Positions 44,843 to 55,652 of a DNA stretch of 64,000 nt are shown piece after piece. The notes beneath the pieces are model-generated. The model was not told the origin of the DNA, searched no databases, and saw only the letters and a list, made by a program, of their open reading frames with translations. The position numbers and the translations under genes were made by a program. The stretch comes from Proales similis. Lineage: Eukaryota; Rotifera; Eurotatoria; Ploima; Proalidae. The first letter of the stretch is position 1. Each line of letters starts with the position of its first letter. The DNA lies in assembly GCA_019059635.1 (NCBI GenBank), contig JAGVRJ010000006.1:2170001-2234000 (forward strand), given 5' to 3'.

Positions 44843-47148
44843 ATGCAAGAAGAGTGCAGCTCGTTCAAGGACTGCTTCTGGGGTCCGAATGGATTTGAAG
44901 AGCTCAAAAAGTACATGAGACTCGGCCATGAGTTTTGCCGCGAGCTGACTACCGTGCTGGTCGAAAGAGCCGAGCACGAACTCAACTACTCAAAGGGCCT
45001 TTCCAAGACCGGCGCACGGCTACAAAAGTTGTCCAAAGACTTTTACGGCGACTCGTCGGACGCGTGGCTTCAAGTGTCGCTTCAGTTCGAGGCCGAGGCC
45101 GAAATGCACAAATCGTTCGGACTGGCTCTTCAGGAAGAGATCATAAAGCCTTTTAAAATTCTGGTCGACAATCAGCTCAAGTGCCGGAAGCCGATCGAGC
45201 TCAAAGTAGACAAAGTTCTCAAAAGCTACAACGACAAGAAACTCGACGACTACAAAGTAAGCGTCCTGAACTGAGAATCAAACAGAAAAGCGGCCTTATC
45301 TTGGACTTTGATTCAGTACCGAAGCAGATGCTTTCAGCTCACCAGGGACATTGAAAAGTTCATGTACAATTTGGACGAAGCGCAGAAAAGCGTCGGACAC
45401 AAAGGCCACAAAGAAGTGGCCAAAGTAAGCATTTGAGCTTTTGAAAATGGTCAAAAATGTTTTTATCTGCTCGCCGTTAAAGATCGAAAGCCAAATAATC
45501 AAGTCAAAAGAGAGTCTGGAAAAGAGCGAGCTGAAATACCACAAGGCGTGCGGCGCGGTCGAATTGGCCAGACAGGATTGGCAGATTGAAATGTTCAGAG
45601 TAAGTTAAGGAGAGAGCGTTTGCCAACGAGCGAATGTGGTGACACTTGCTTCAATCTATGCAGGGATGTGAGCAGATGGAGGCGATCGATGTCGACCGCA
45701 TCAGTTCACTCGAGCAACTCATCAAAAAGTTGAGCATTCAAATGGATCTGATATGCAAGCGGATGTGCCGAGTGGCAGAAGCGTTCGGGGCGATTCAAAT
45801 CGACATCGGCAAAGACGTTCAGACAGCGTGTAAGCGATTCGGCACCGAGGCCAATCAGCAGCACATTCAGCTGTTTGACATTTACGCCGAAAACACCAAG
45901 AACATGATGAACAAGGACCGGCGCATGGCCAGCTTGTCCAAATGGCTCTCGTGGCTGCAGGCGGACGTTCAGGCGCAAGTCAAGTCCAAGGGCGGATTGG
46001 AAAAAGTGAAAGACTTCGCCAAGCTCAATCCAAACTTCAACACACACAACGACGCTGAAATAAACATGAAATTCGAGTCGGTCGATTTGATGCAGAATCT
46101 GTTCGAAGCAAGTCTGTTCAAGCTACGACTCGCTCTGCACGAGCTGGGCGCTGCAGGCCCAGACCAGGCCCAGACGCCGGCATACGAACTCCAGAGTCGA
46201 ATAAGCACCGACTATGACAAGCAGGTAGTTAGACTCTGCGGCTTTGATCTTTTCTTTGCATTTGATCGATTGCAAACTAAAAGGGAATTCCGTTCAGCTT
46301 ATTAAAGATAGACGCGTCGAATTTGGGCGCTGAAACGCTGCCATCGGCGCCTCGGCTCGCCTCAACCTCAACAGTCAACACGAACTCGACCCAGTCGATT
46401 TCGTCCATTTCGCTTCAAGGTAACGTCACGTACATATCGATGCCCATGCCTCAGTACATAACATGCGGCGGCGGAGGCGGTACCTCCTCGTCTCACTACG
46501 AATCGCTCTCTTCCTCGTCCTCGTCGTCTGTGTCGATGGGTATGACGCGCAGGTCGCCTGGGCCGGCCGCGAACAGAAAATCGCTCGAACGGCCTCCGCC
46601 TCCGCCCTACCCATCCTTTCGCATGCGTCGTTCGCCTGTGAGGGAGAATCCCAACATATCGATACTAACCGAGAATAACTATAACAATGGCAGTGAGCCC
46701 TACTCTGGTATGCTGCATTCATTCGCTTGTTGTTGGCTTGCGTGTGCGTCACTCTTTTCTCATAGATTTCATTCGCTTTTAGTATTTATTGACTCAAGCG
46801 ACTACCTCGTTGGTCTTGAGTCAGTTTTTCACTGTCTAGATTTAGTGTAGATTGCTCGTAGTCGTTGCCTCTTTCTTTTTTTATTCGAATTTATGCGATT
46901 TTAATTGATTGTGCCACACAGATGATGACCACGAAGAGAACGAGGACGAATGGAACGAGCTGAATTTTGTGGGTCAATGCGTGGCTGAGTTCAACTTTAC
47001 AGCCACTCGTCTGGACGAGATGAACATAACAGTCGGCGATTATATCGATGTCATTGAGCGCAGAGCAGACGGCTGGTGGAAGGGTCAACACTGCAGGACA
47101 AAAGCGATCGGCCTGTTTCCGAGCACCTACGTTAGCGAGAGCCGATGA
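44843..47148 (+). CDS. NOSTRIN: F-BAR / SH3 protein, NOSTRIN-like
   Basis: F-BAR proteins bend membranes and link them to actin. NOSTRIN also binds dynamin, N-WASP and, in vertebrates, endothelial NO synthase. Six exons close in frame: 44843-45256, 45317-45424, 45483-45599, 45664-46224, 46308-46707, 46922-47148 (608 aa). F-BAR domain, residues about 5-270: FWGPNGFEELKKYMRLGHEFCRELTTVLVERAEHELNYSKGLSKTGARLQKLSK and a following coiled coil. Then comes an HR1-like segment (MNKDRRMASLSKWLSWLQADV), a serine/glycine/proline linker with ERPPPPPYPSF (a potential SH3 ligand), and an acidic DDDHEENEDEWNELN. The C-terminal SH3 is GQCVAEFNFTATRLDEMNITVGD, ADGWWKGQ, GLFPSTYV. NOSTRIN is preferred over PACSIN or CIP4 from the KDRR-centred block; F-BAR/SH3 is certain. 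Confidence 0.82.
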
Positions 47149-47501
47149 ACTCCAATCGAGCACAGTATTCGACCGATTCGCACCATTTAAATACCAATCG
47201 CTTCTGCCTCTCTTTCTCTCTCGCTTCACTGAGTCTCCTTTCTTCTACTTCCCATTTTCTTTTTTCTTTATTTTGTTCTCTGATTTATGTGACATGAGCT
47301 GTCATGAATTTTATGCTTATCTACAGTTCACTTGGTAGTTTAACGGGAATGGATTGTGGGAAATGAGCGGCTTAAGTCAATTGGAGCTGTGAAAGCAGGG
47401 GCTTTGCTCAAGAGCTGTAAATGTTGTTTTGTTTCGATGGCTTTAACTTCACGCACTGCTCAGTGTGTTTGGAATGCGCATAAAATAAATATTCGAGCGA
47501 A
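47149..47501. other. Intergenic, NOSTRIN-like to PPME1
   Basis: About 350 nt, T-rich 3' flank (TCTTTCTCTCTC near 47211-47222) followed by the PPME1 leader. AATAAA lies near 47485, only about 15 nt upstream of the PPME1 ATG and therefore probably not a used polyadenylation signal. Confidence 0.4.
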
Positions 47502-48894
47502 ATGTCAGAATTGCAGAAAAAGTTGCAGAAAGGTGGACTGCCACCGCGAGTGCCTCTACTGGCGTCGGTGCCCGGCCGTAAGGCGCCCGCCCGCGTCAGA
47601 GACTACTCCGTACTCGACTGGGGCAAATACTTTGATCGCTCGATCGACCTTGAGACCCCTAGAGGTCAATTCAAAACTTATGTGAAAGGCAGCTCGGGTC
47701 CGGCGTTCATTTTCCTGCACGGCGGCGGCTTTTCCGCTCTCACTTGGACCCTGGTCTCTTTTAATCTTGTCGAACGAATCGAATGCCAGTGTTTTGCATT
47801 CGACATTAGAGGCCACGGTAAGCAGGCACTTGCCACTTTTCATTCAACTTTGCAATCTACTCGTCCAACTTGAAGGCGAGACGAGCACAACAGACAACGA
47901 GGATCTGAGCATTCGAACATTGAGCGAGTGAGTGCGCGCTCTATGACCTGCCGAATCTGCGAACTTGAAAATCTGCCGTCAAAGGGATGTGAAAGCAGTT
48001 TGCGATGCGCTGTGGCCGGATGACAGCCAGCCGCCAATAATTTTGGTCGGTCATTCAATGGGAGGCGCCATTGCCACTCATGCGGCCTATTTGGTCAAAA
48101 ACCTGGCCGGACTGGTGGTCATTGATGTTGTTGAGGGCAGCGCCATGGAAGCGCTCAGCAGCATGCAGACATTTCTGACCGGACGTCCAAAGGAGTTCAA
48201 GTCAATCGAGCAAGCGATTGAATACCAGTAAGTCGCAACAATCGGTGAATTAGACCAAGTCAGAAGTTGAGAATGTCGCGGCCATGGTCGTTTTAGCGTT
48301 CGATCAGGAGCAATTCGAAATGCTGAATCGGCACGAATTTCGATCATTGGCCAGTTGAGACAAGTTCCGCTCACTCATTCGAGCAACGAGGAGCAGCCGA
48401 AGCTTGCACCAATCAGCCATAGTGTGATGCAGACAGGCATCGCTGAAGAGGGAGAGGCTGAAGGTGGTGAGGAAGAGCAGAAGCCCAAGCAGCAGCAGCA
48501 GGAGCCTCAGTTCAAGGTTCCTCAGGTAAGCAATCTGAATATCGTTGGCAGCAGGGGCCTTTTCATTTGCGACTAGAATCACAAATACGTCTGGCGCATT
48601 GATTTGACGCGAACCGAAAAATATTGGCGAGAGTGGTTCCAAGGCCTCTCTAATCTTTACTTGAACGCGCCCGCAGCCAAACTGCTGCTGCTTGCCGGCG
48701 TCGATCGACTCGACAAAGAACTGACAATCGGACAAATGCAGGGCAAATTTCAAATGCAAGTTCTGCCTCAATGTGGACATGCTGTTCACGAGGACTCGCC
48801 CGATCAAGTTGCCGACGCGCTGGCCAATTTCGCTGTTCGCTACAAACTATCGCATGCGATCGACGGCCTAAATCCTCCCAAACTCTGCTGTTAG
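47502..48894 (+). CDS. PPME1: Protein phosphatase methylesterase 1
   Basis: Serine hydrolase that removes the methyl ester from the C-terminal leucine of PP2A catalytic subunit. Five exons close in frame: 47502-47817, 47876-47927, 47985-48227, 48297-48525, 48577-48894 (385 aa, against 386 in human). Motifs: SVLDWGKYFDRS, the oxyanion loop FIFLHGGGFSALTWTL, CFAFDIRGHG joined to ETSTTDNEDLS, and the nucleophile elbow LVGHSMGGAIATHAA with catalytic Ser. VVIDVVEGSAMEALSSMQ carries the Asp, then SGAIRNAESARISI. An acidic/glutamine insertion (EEGEAEGGEEEQKPKQQQQ) sits where vertebrate PPME1 also has an acidic loop, followed by YVWRIDLTRTEKYWREWF. The catalytic His is in VLPQCGHAVHEDSPDQVA. Clear orthologue with complete catalytic triad. 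Confidence 0.96.
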
Positions 48895-49164
48895 CTACTC
48901 AATTTCTTTTCAGACTCGTTTGAAAATTTCTTTTGCTCGAGCGAACAAACGCTCTGTGCATTTGCGCAGGATAAATTCTAAAATAAAGAAAGAAAGAGCT
49001 CTTTCATTGTCATCTAATTAGAGACACACTTTACAAGCCAAATGGAACCGTTTTTAGCGCTGAAATTCAATTTTGTTCAAATCCTTGCTATTTGCGTTGT
49101 TCAATCTTCAAGCTGAGTGAGCTTGCGCACAATGTTGAAAGCATTCGGGCATTCAGGGCACAAA

Positions 49165-49206
<42 letters not shown>

Positions 49207-49336
49207 AGAGAAGCAGAAATAGAAGAGAGAGAGAATGAGAGTGGCTCAAGAATAAATGTTCAAAACCCAAGAGAGAGAAAGAGAGCGAACAGATTCATTT
49301 GAAAAGCTGAGAAATTAGGTAGAAAATTCTTTAGAA
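48895..49336. other. Intergenic with GA repeat, PPME1 to globin
   Basis: Contains AAATAAAG near 48980 (likely PPME1 polyadenylation signal) and a long GA repeat at about 49169-49240. No coding exon is seen. Confidence 0.5.
49169..49240. repeat. GA/AG microsatellite
   Basis: A 32-nt uninterrupted AG run followed by interrupted GAGAGA units, about 100 nt upstream of the globin start. It is the longest dinucleotide tract in the window. GA repeats can bind GAGA-type factors in arthropods, but a role here is untested. Confidence 0.9.
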
Positions 49337-49891
49337 ATGCTGAGTTCAAGCGAGATCGACGCGTTGAAAAATTCATGGGAGATGGTGAGAGCCAATGGCC
49401 TTGAGGAATCTGGTGTCAGCATGATGACCAGGCAAGTGATTTCGTGATTTGCCTCCGAAGCAGAGAAATGACCTGTTTGCAGAATCTTCATCGACAACCC
49501 CGATCTAAAGCCGATGTGGAAGTGGGCGGCCAAACTTAACAGCCAAGAAGAGATTGAATCGAGCGCGATGGTGAAAATGCACGGACGACGATTGTTTGTC
49601 TCTATAGACACAGTGGTCAGCGGCCTTGGTAATCTGGACGCGTTAAAGCCTGTGCTGGTCGAATTGGGCCAGAGACACGCAAAGCACGGCGTTAAGCCCG
49701 AACATTTCAAGGCAATCTATTTCAACAGCGATCGTTCGAATCTTTCTAAACTTGCAGGAGAATAGGCGGTCGGAAGCGCCCTGATTGCCACACTGGGCGC
49801 AATAATGAAGGAGAAATTGGACTCGGATTTGCAGGCTGCGTGGATTAAGGCATACACGTTTGTTCAGTGCGAAATGAGCAAAGGCCTCTGA
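49337..49891 (+). CDS. Globin (neuroglobin/cytoglobin-like single domain)
   Basis: Haem-binding globin. Exons 49337-49431, 49483-49711 and 49766-49891 give about 149 aa. A helix: LSSSEIDALKNSWEMV. B/C region: IFIDNPDLKPMW. E helix: AMVKMHGRRLFVSIDTVVSGL, with the distal histidine (E7) in KMHGRR. F helix: ELGQRHAKHGVKPEHFK, with the proximal histidine (F8) in QRHAKHGV. G/H: AVGSALIATLGAIMKEKLDSDLQAAWIKAYTFVQ. The two introns fall at the ancestral B12.2 (phase 2) and G7.0 (phase 0) positions. Both begin with GC rather than GT (GCAAGT and GCAATC) and end AG. The CD1 position appears to be Trp (KPMWKW) rather than the near-invariant Phe; alignment is needed to be sure. No signal peptide, so intracellular. 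AATAAA follows at about 49899. Confidence 0.92.
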
Positions 49892-50578
49892 GCCGTTGAA
49901 TAAAATCAAGCGCAAAAAGAAAACAAGAAAAATGTAAGAAACGCGGGCGACAATCAACTGGAGTCTGCATTAAGGCTATGAAACCTTCTAGATGGACCAG
50001 AACGAACCTGTTAGAAAAATAGAGCTGATCCACAGCGGCCGCTTTCTGTTTAATTTTATTTCTTTTTATTTAATCTGTAGCTCTTGATTTGACTAGCATG
50101 CGTTATTGTGTTCGCTCAAGTGAATTACATAAGCAATTAGAATTGAAATGAATGAGAGGAAGAGAGAAAACACTTTGAATAATAATAAATCCAAGCCAAC
50201 TCGACTCTTTGCCTCTCTGCTTGCTGGTACACATTTTATTCGACTGGGGTTTGTCAAGCCGAGGCGAACAACATGACGAGGCAACATGCGTGATGCCGCA
50301 GAGCAGTCAACCAACGCAATCGAACACGCATTCGCTACTTGGCTTGAGAAAGTAACAACTCGAAAAAAAACACTAAGCTGAGCCAGTGGCTGACTTAGCG
50401 AGTGGCTGGGTGGTTGGCTGCGTCTCCTTGGGAACCTTGGCAAACGATCGAGTGCGAATTGAGATTTGCATGTGTTGCAGAGCTCGACTCTTCAATGGGG
50501 AAGCTCTTGCGATCGCTTTGAATTCACACACGTCGTTTTGAATCGCAGCTTAAATGCCAACAGTCAGCCATTTAGAAC
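49892..50578. other. Intergenic, globin to tandem-domain gene
   Basis: AT-rich, no supported exon on either strand. TTTTATTTC repeats lie near 50053-50070. Confidence 0.4.
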
Positions 50579-51621
50579 ATGAGATCTGACTCAGACAGCA
50601 AAGAGGTGCAAATACCGCCCATCCGCCGGTTTCGAATCAGTCCTGCTCGAGTCGATATTGAGAACAACCACTTGATCGTATGCGAAAATGTTGGTCTAAT
50701 CAGTCGCGTTTGCTCGCCTCTCACTTGCTCGCCTTGTGACTGGTGATCTCTTCTTAGGTGCCAATCGACATCACCGAGCAAGAGGCGAACGTTTCGGCCA
50801 TCAAGCAGCTTCTCAAATCGAAATTGAATCATCCGAACCTGGTGCTGCTCGATGCTGAGCATCAGAAAATCACCGACAATCGGTTCACTCGAGGTAAGGA
50901 GCCCAACCAACTCGATCTGGCAACGCTCCGGCAACTGTGTCGTTTGTGTCGCAGGCAGCAATTACTGGAACTCAAGAGCCAAACTGTTTGTGGCCAAGAA
51001 AGAAGAATATGATGCGTCGGAGGGACAGTTCAGGTCAATCAAGTATCGAATAAATGGAATAAGGCCAAGTCGCGCGCACACTGGACCTGTCTATCATCCG
51101 GTCACAGCACCAAGGGACTTTCGCCAATGCATAACCCGAATAAAGATCGTGAACGGACGAGTTCTTATCTACGGACATGTAACTCAGTCAGCTTCTATTC
51201 CTCCATTAATCAGCTCCTCATTTATTCGATTTTGTCAAGTACCCGATCGATTTGAACGAATTCAACGCCAATGTGAACCACGTGCAAAAGGTGTTGGCCT
51301 CTACCGCTCAGATGGCTGATCCGATCCTGCTCGACTCGCGCTATAAAGAGATTAAAGATTACTCACGCAGCAGAGGTGGGAATCTAATCTAAGCTAATAA
51401 TAATAGTCGATGCTTGCTAACTCCGTCTGACTTGTGAAGGTGAAATATTCTGGAACACGAAGCAGAATTTCTACTTCATTGAACGAGCCGAATGGGAGAG
51501 ATTCATCGAACGGTCTGGCGCGGAGAACAGCGATCAAGCGCTCAAGCATAAAAGAGTCGAACATTTCACATATTTCGACCGGCGACGCAGCACCTATTTC
51601 AACAGGCGAGAAAAAGTCTAA
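50579..51621 (+). CDS. Unrecognised protein with a duplicated ~80-aa domain
   Basis: I do not recognise the family. Five exons close in frame: 50579-50677, 50758-50893, 50955-51178, 51240-51375, 51440-51621 (258 aa). The protein consists of two copies of one domain. Copy 1: RVDIENNHLI then VPIDITEQEANVSAIKQLL ... NLVLLDAEHQKITDNRFTRG then SNYWNSRAKLFVAKKEEYD. Copy 2: RIKIVNGRVLIYGH then YPIDLNEFNANVNHVQKVL ... DPILLDSRYKEIKDYSRSRG then EIFWNTKQNFYFIERAEWE. In each copy the second exon is exactly 136 nt, is entered at phase 0 just before [VY]PID and left at phase 1 inside the Arg-Gly codon pair. This is clear proof of an exon-pair duplication. Between copies is a basic linker (IRPSRAHTGPVYHPVTAPRDF). 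The C-terminus is rich in Arg/Phe/Tyr. No signal peptide or membrane helix, so probably cytosolic or nuclear. Confidence 0.8.
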
Positions 51622-53529
51622 TCGGCGTCTACCAAGTCTAAATCTCTCTCATTTTCTACATTTCCTAATTTATTTCGACCTTAAATAAACGAACCAAGCC
51701 GACTTGCTTCGTCAAATTGGTCCAGCTCAATAACAAGGTGATTTAACCGAGTTAGCTGCAAGCCTCAGATCGGCTATTCCTTCATCAGATAGCGAAAGAA
51801 ATATGCTTTTTGTCGCTTATAGATCTTTTTTTTTTTTGCTTCTTTGCTTGTCCGGGTTTTATCAGTTGAGGCACAAATTCGGCAAAGAGAAGCCGAAAGC
51901 AGAGCAGGTTCAGCGGGCATTGATAAATCAAGAGATAATTTCAAGCGAAGAAATCAAATGATAGAGCGATGGTTGGCGAAAAAACTCGGGTCCTCGCCCA
52001 GCTTTATCTTGTCCTCCCATTTCAACAGCGACAATTTTATCAATGCAAACTCGTTTGCTTATCTGATCTGGTAAAAGTTTGCCTCACTGCTCAGTGCTCG
52101 TTTGACTTGGTTGAGACGGGCAACAAAGATGACGACGACGACGACTATGACAAAGAGCACCATCATGATTATTATTATTATTATTTAAGAACAAGAGAAT
52201 CGCTCTGATCACTTGAGACTAAGGCGCAGAGTCTGAGAAGAGAGGCTGATGAGCCGGAGCGTTTTCCGCTTGCTGTCTGTTCTCATCTGCTCGCGCGTTG
52301 CGAGCTTATCTGTTCAGGTCGGATGTGAGTTTAATGAAGAGTCTTATCGCCACCAAAACGTCTCTTCTTGGTCGGATGCTCTGGCGTTTGCGCTGCCATC
52401 TTCTCGTCTGCGAATCTGTTCGCATCACGTCTGCTCTACGCAAGACAACTGAACGCTTATCAGCTGCAGAGCAATTAATTTTAAATTAATGTTCAAATTC
52501 GCGATTTGATTAACAACCACTCGCCTGCTGGTTTATCGTTGCTTAGATATTTCATCCGCATCAGACTGCCTGCTAATGCTTCAATTTCTTAATACAACTC
52601 TTTTCCTTGCACCTCTTTGCTTCTCTCTCTCTCTTCGCCAATCGCAGTTTTGTTATCATTAGCGTTTTCAGTCAACGATATCCAGCTCAGATAGTTTTAT
52701 CTTGCTCTCCTTCTGCGCGTTCGTTTTACTCACTGGCTCGAGAAAGCCTAGCAATCCGCTTGATCCGCTGCAGCAGCAGCAATTACTCTGGAATTGCTCG
52801 TTGCCCAGAAGCTCGTTCCAGTCCAAATGAGCGGCCTTTTGTCTTTTCTGATAAGCGCATATAAATTCTCGAGACCAGATTTAAACAGAGACTTTACATT
52901 CTTTACTCGCCTGTTGAAATTAAAATTCTCCACCAAAGCGGCCGAATTATATTAGAAAGAGAGGGAGAGAAAGACGAGAATGGATCAGAATGGGCGAGAG
53001 AGAGATAGAGAGGAGAGAGAATGAAAAAGAAGAAGCGTTTAGCGATTTGCACATGGAAGCAGATAAGGCTTACCGACGGTTGTTGCGATGTTCACTTTAA
53101 AGTGGCCAATGCGTGCATGTCGGTCTAATGAGTGTAAATGGGATGCATAGGAAGGAGCAGGTCGGCAGCGGAGCGGCTCTTCATTTCATCTGGAAGTTAC
53201 ATTGGCGCCTACTGGCTTGCTTAGATCGCTGATAAGTAACGATGAGGCAACACGCTTGATTGATCGATTGATTGATAAGCCTGCGCCAATCGAAGATAAC
53301 GAACATTTAATGAATTGATAATGAACCGTGCCATTCAACCTGCTAATTTTCATCTGATTGCTGCTAGTTCTACTGATGCCGCTGCTGCTGCTTGAATTTA
53401 TTGCCTCGGACTTGGGCATTCTCATCGTGAGAAGACTCGTCTTGACGAGACACACAGTATCCTGTCAATATATTCTGATGTTGGTTTAGATTCGGCAAGT
53501 ATCGGCCAAACAAAGAACAGAGGAGAGAA
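51622..53529. other. Large intergenic region
   Basis: About 1.9 kb without a firm gene. A 67-codon open frame from ATG 52249 starts with a signal-peptide-like MSRSVFRLLSVLICSRVASLS but lacks support. Simple sequence occurs at 51826-51838 (T13), 52127-52145 (GAC repeats), 52168-52186 (ATT repeats) and 52956-53030 (GA-rich). TTGATTGATCGATTGATTGAT lies near 53253-53275. Confidence 0.45.
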
Positions 53530-55394
53530 ATGTCTCGGAGAAAGCAGAGTAATCCGAGATCGCTCAAAGCAGCGATTGACATGTTGGTTGCACAGAAAAG
53601 CGCCCGGCCCGAAAAAGAAGAAGAAGAGAGGCCGGAGAACGAAGGACGTGTTCGAGAGGAGCAAAGACAGCAAGTCCTAAATAGTCAAGAAGCAGATCAA
53701 CCGGCGACCCAGTCAGACACGTCTGAGTCAGAGACAGACGAGCCCGGGCAAGAGTCCAATTCGCCCAAACCCGACGTCACTAAGCGACAACGGTTCAATG
53801 CTCAACTTCAGCGGCGAGACGAGCCCTCAATACTGGTGAACGGGAAGCGTTTCTATCGTGAGTTTTTTAGACCAGGTGCTAATTTAAACCAGACACTGAC
53901 GTCGGCATTGGTGAATTTTTAGCATTGAAATATTCGTGCGAGGACTGTGGCCTTCGCTACAGTGACCAGAGTACACTCAGCACTCATCGTGAACGATATT
54001 GCTCCAAACGAGAGAGCAAAAGCGCTTCGACAGACGAGGACCGAGCGAGTCCTGAGTTCTCAAACAGTAACAGCAGCCACCGCGGCCAAGTGGCCTCTTC
54101 TTTTAGTGAGACGGAGGCCCGCTTTGTAAAGAGCGTCATGTTCCAATGTAATTTGTGCGCTTTTCAGACCGACAAGAAGGCACTGATGAATCGACATTCA
54201 CGAGTTCACTTGCCTCTGAAGCGCAAAGCGATGGAAGAGTCGCCGACCGACTCACAAGTCAATTGTGTGCCAAGCAAAATAGACGAGACAGTGCCGAGCG
54301 CTGATACGTACTGTTACGAATGCGACATTCAGTTCTCGTCGCCCAAGACGTTCATGCACCATCGCAGCAATTACTGTAAAAAATATAAAACAATCGAGTC
54401 ATTGGTTCCGCTCGAGTCTAAATTGACTCAGTATGAGCTGTTGTCTGCAAACAATAATGGCAATACAAAGAGTCCCAACAGAGAATCATGCGTCAGCTTC
54501 CGGTCGGAAACGCCCAGGCCAGCTGGAAGCAATAAATGCCAAGATATTACACGCCCACTAGACCTGTCTAGACGCTCCACAGCGCAGCAAGCAGAGCTTG
54601 AGGCTGCACCTCTTGACCTGTCAAAGAAGAAGAAGCAAAGACCAGAGCCGAACTCGAGTGAATTTGAGCAAGAACTGGAACGAGTGAATGGCGATGAGTT
54701 TTTGAAAATTTTCGCCAAATTCATCAGCTTGTGTCAGACGAATCCGGGTCAAATGCCGCTGTTGATCGGACAATTTCTGAAGGGCAATACGATCTCAAGC
54801 GGCATGAATCGGAGGCCGAGTGAAGAGCTCTCTACAAGCAGTGAAGAGAGCGAGACTGAAAAGAAATTTGAACTGAGTCCAATTGATCCGAGTCTTATTC
54901 AACACCCGCTGGTCAAGCAGACACTTTTAGAAAACTACAACACGGACGATAGCCTGCGTCTGTTTGCACAGCCGGTGAGAGCGAGCAAAATAACGCGAAG
55001 TTTTTGCATTTGCACTGCGTGCGGCTACAGAGGCAACACACTGCGCGGCGTGAAGCAGCACGGCAAGCTTCACACAAGCGAAGGCGAGCCGTTCGCCATT
55101 CTCAATCTGACCGCCCAGGGCCCCTCTCTTATTTATTCTAGTCAAGCAAGCGATGCCAAATTCGAAGAGTCGAATCCCGACAAGTCGAGCAACAGTTTGT
55201 CTCTCGAAGCGGCCAAACTCGAAAGCAGCCAGCCGGTCAAGTCAATGCGTAGCTTGATTCATCCAGCCAAACGACCGAATGGCGTCGAACATTTAAGTTT
55301 TCAAACCTACTGTTCAAAATGTGATATTCATTTTCAACACCTTGGTAATTACAAGACACATAAGCGCCTTTATTGCAGTAGTGACTCGACCTAG
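53530..55394 (+). CDS. FOG-type (ZFPM / u-shaped) multi-zinc-finger cofactor
   Basis: Friend-of-GATA proteins bind GATA factors through C2HC fingers and recruit CtBP to modulate transcription. Exon 1 is 53530-53857 and exon 2 is 53923-55394 (about 599 aa). After an acidic/serine N-terminus come five fingers. Three are C2HC, with C-x2-C-x12-H-x4-C: CEDCGLRYSDQSTLSTHRERYC, CYECDIQFSSPKTFMHHRSNYC, and CSKCDIHFQHLGNYKTHKRLYC. Two are C2H2: CNLCAFQTDKKALMNRHSRVH and CTACGYRGNTLRGVKQHGKLH. Between fingers 3 and 4 lie two CtBP-binding motifs (RPLDLSRRS and APLDLSKKK). C2HC fingers plus PxDLS motifs are the FOG signature. It is shorter and has fewer fingers than vertebrate FOG1/2 or Drosophila u-shaped. 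AATAAA at about 55409. Confidence 0.8.
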
Positions 55395-55652
55395 AGCGCG
55401 TTGATATTAATAAATCACTCGAGCGTTTTATGAACTGCGACTTTGAAGAGAAGCGATTTTGAGTGCCAGTTAGAGCCCCGTCAAATCCGATTATGATTTG
55501 GACGCATAAAGCTAAATGCCACAAATGAGAAGCTTAAGGATCGAATCAAGGGGATGCGAGTTTATTTACGAAAATCAATTAAATTTCTAGATTTGTAGCG
55601 GAGGGCTCAAGAGCTACAGGCAAATTAGAAAAGCGAAGATTAAGAGATTGTT
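55395..55652. other. Convergent 3' region, FOG-like (+) / receptor (-)
   Basis: About 260 nt between the stop codons of two convergent genes; it holds AATAAA on the plus strand near 55409 and no exon. Confidence 0.4.

Noticed and set aside
52249-52452. 67-codon frame with signal-peptide-like start
   Set aside because: Could be a small secreted protein, but no polyadenylation signal, conservation or splice context supports it.
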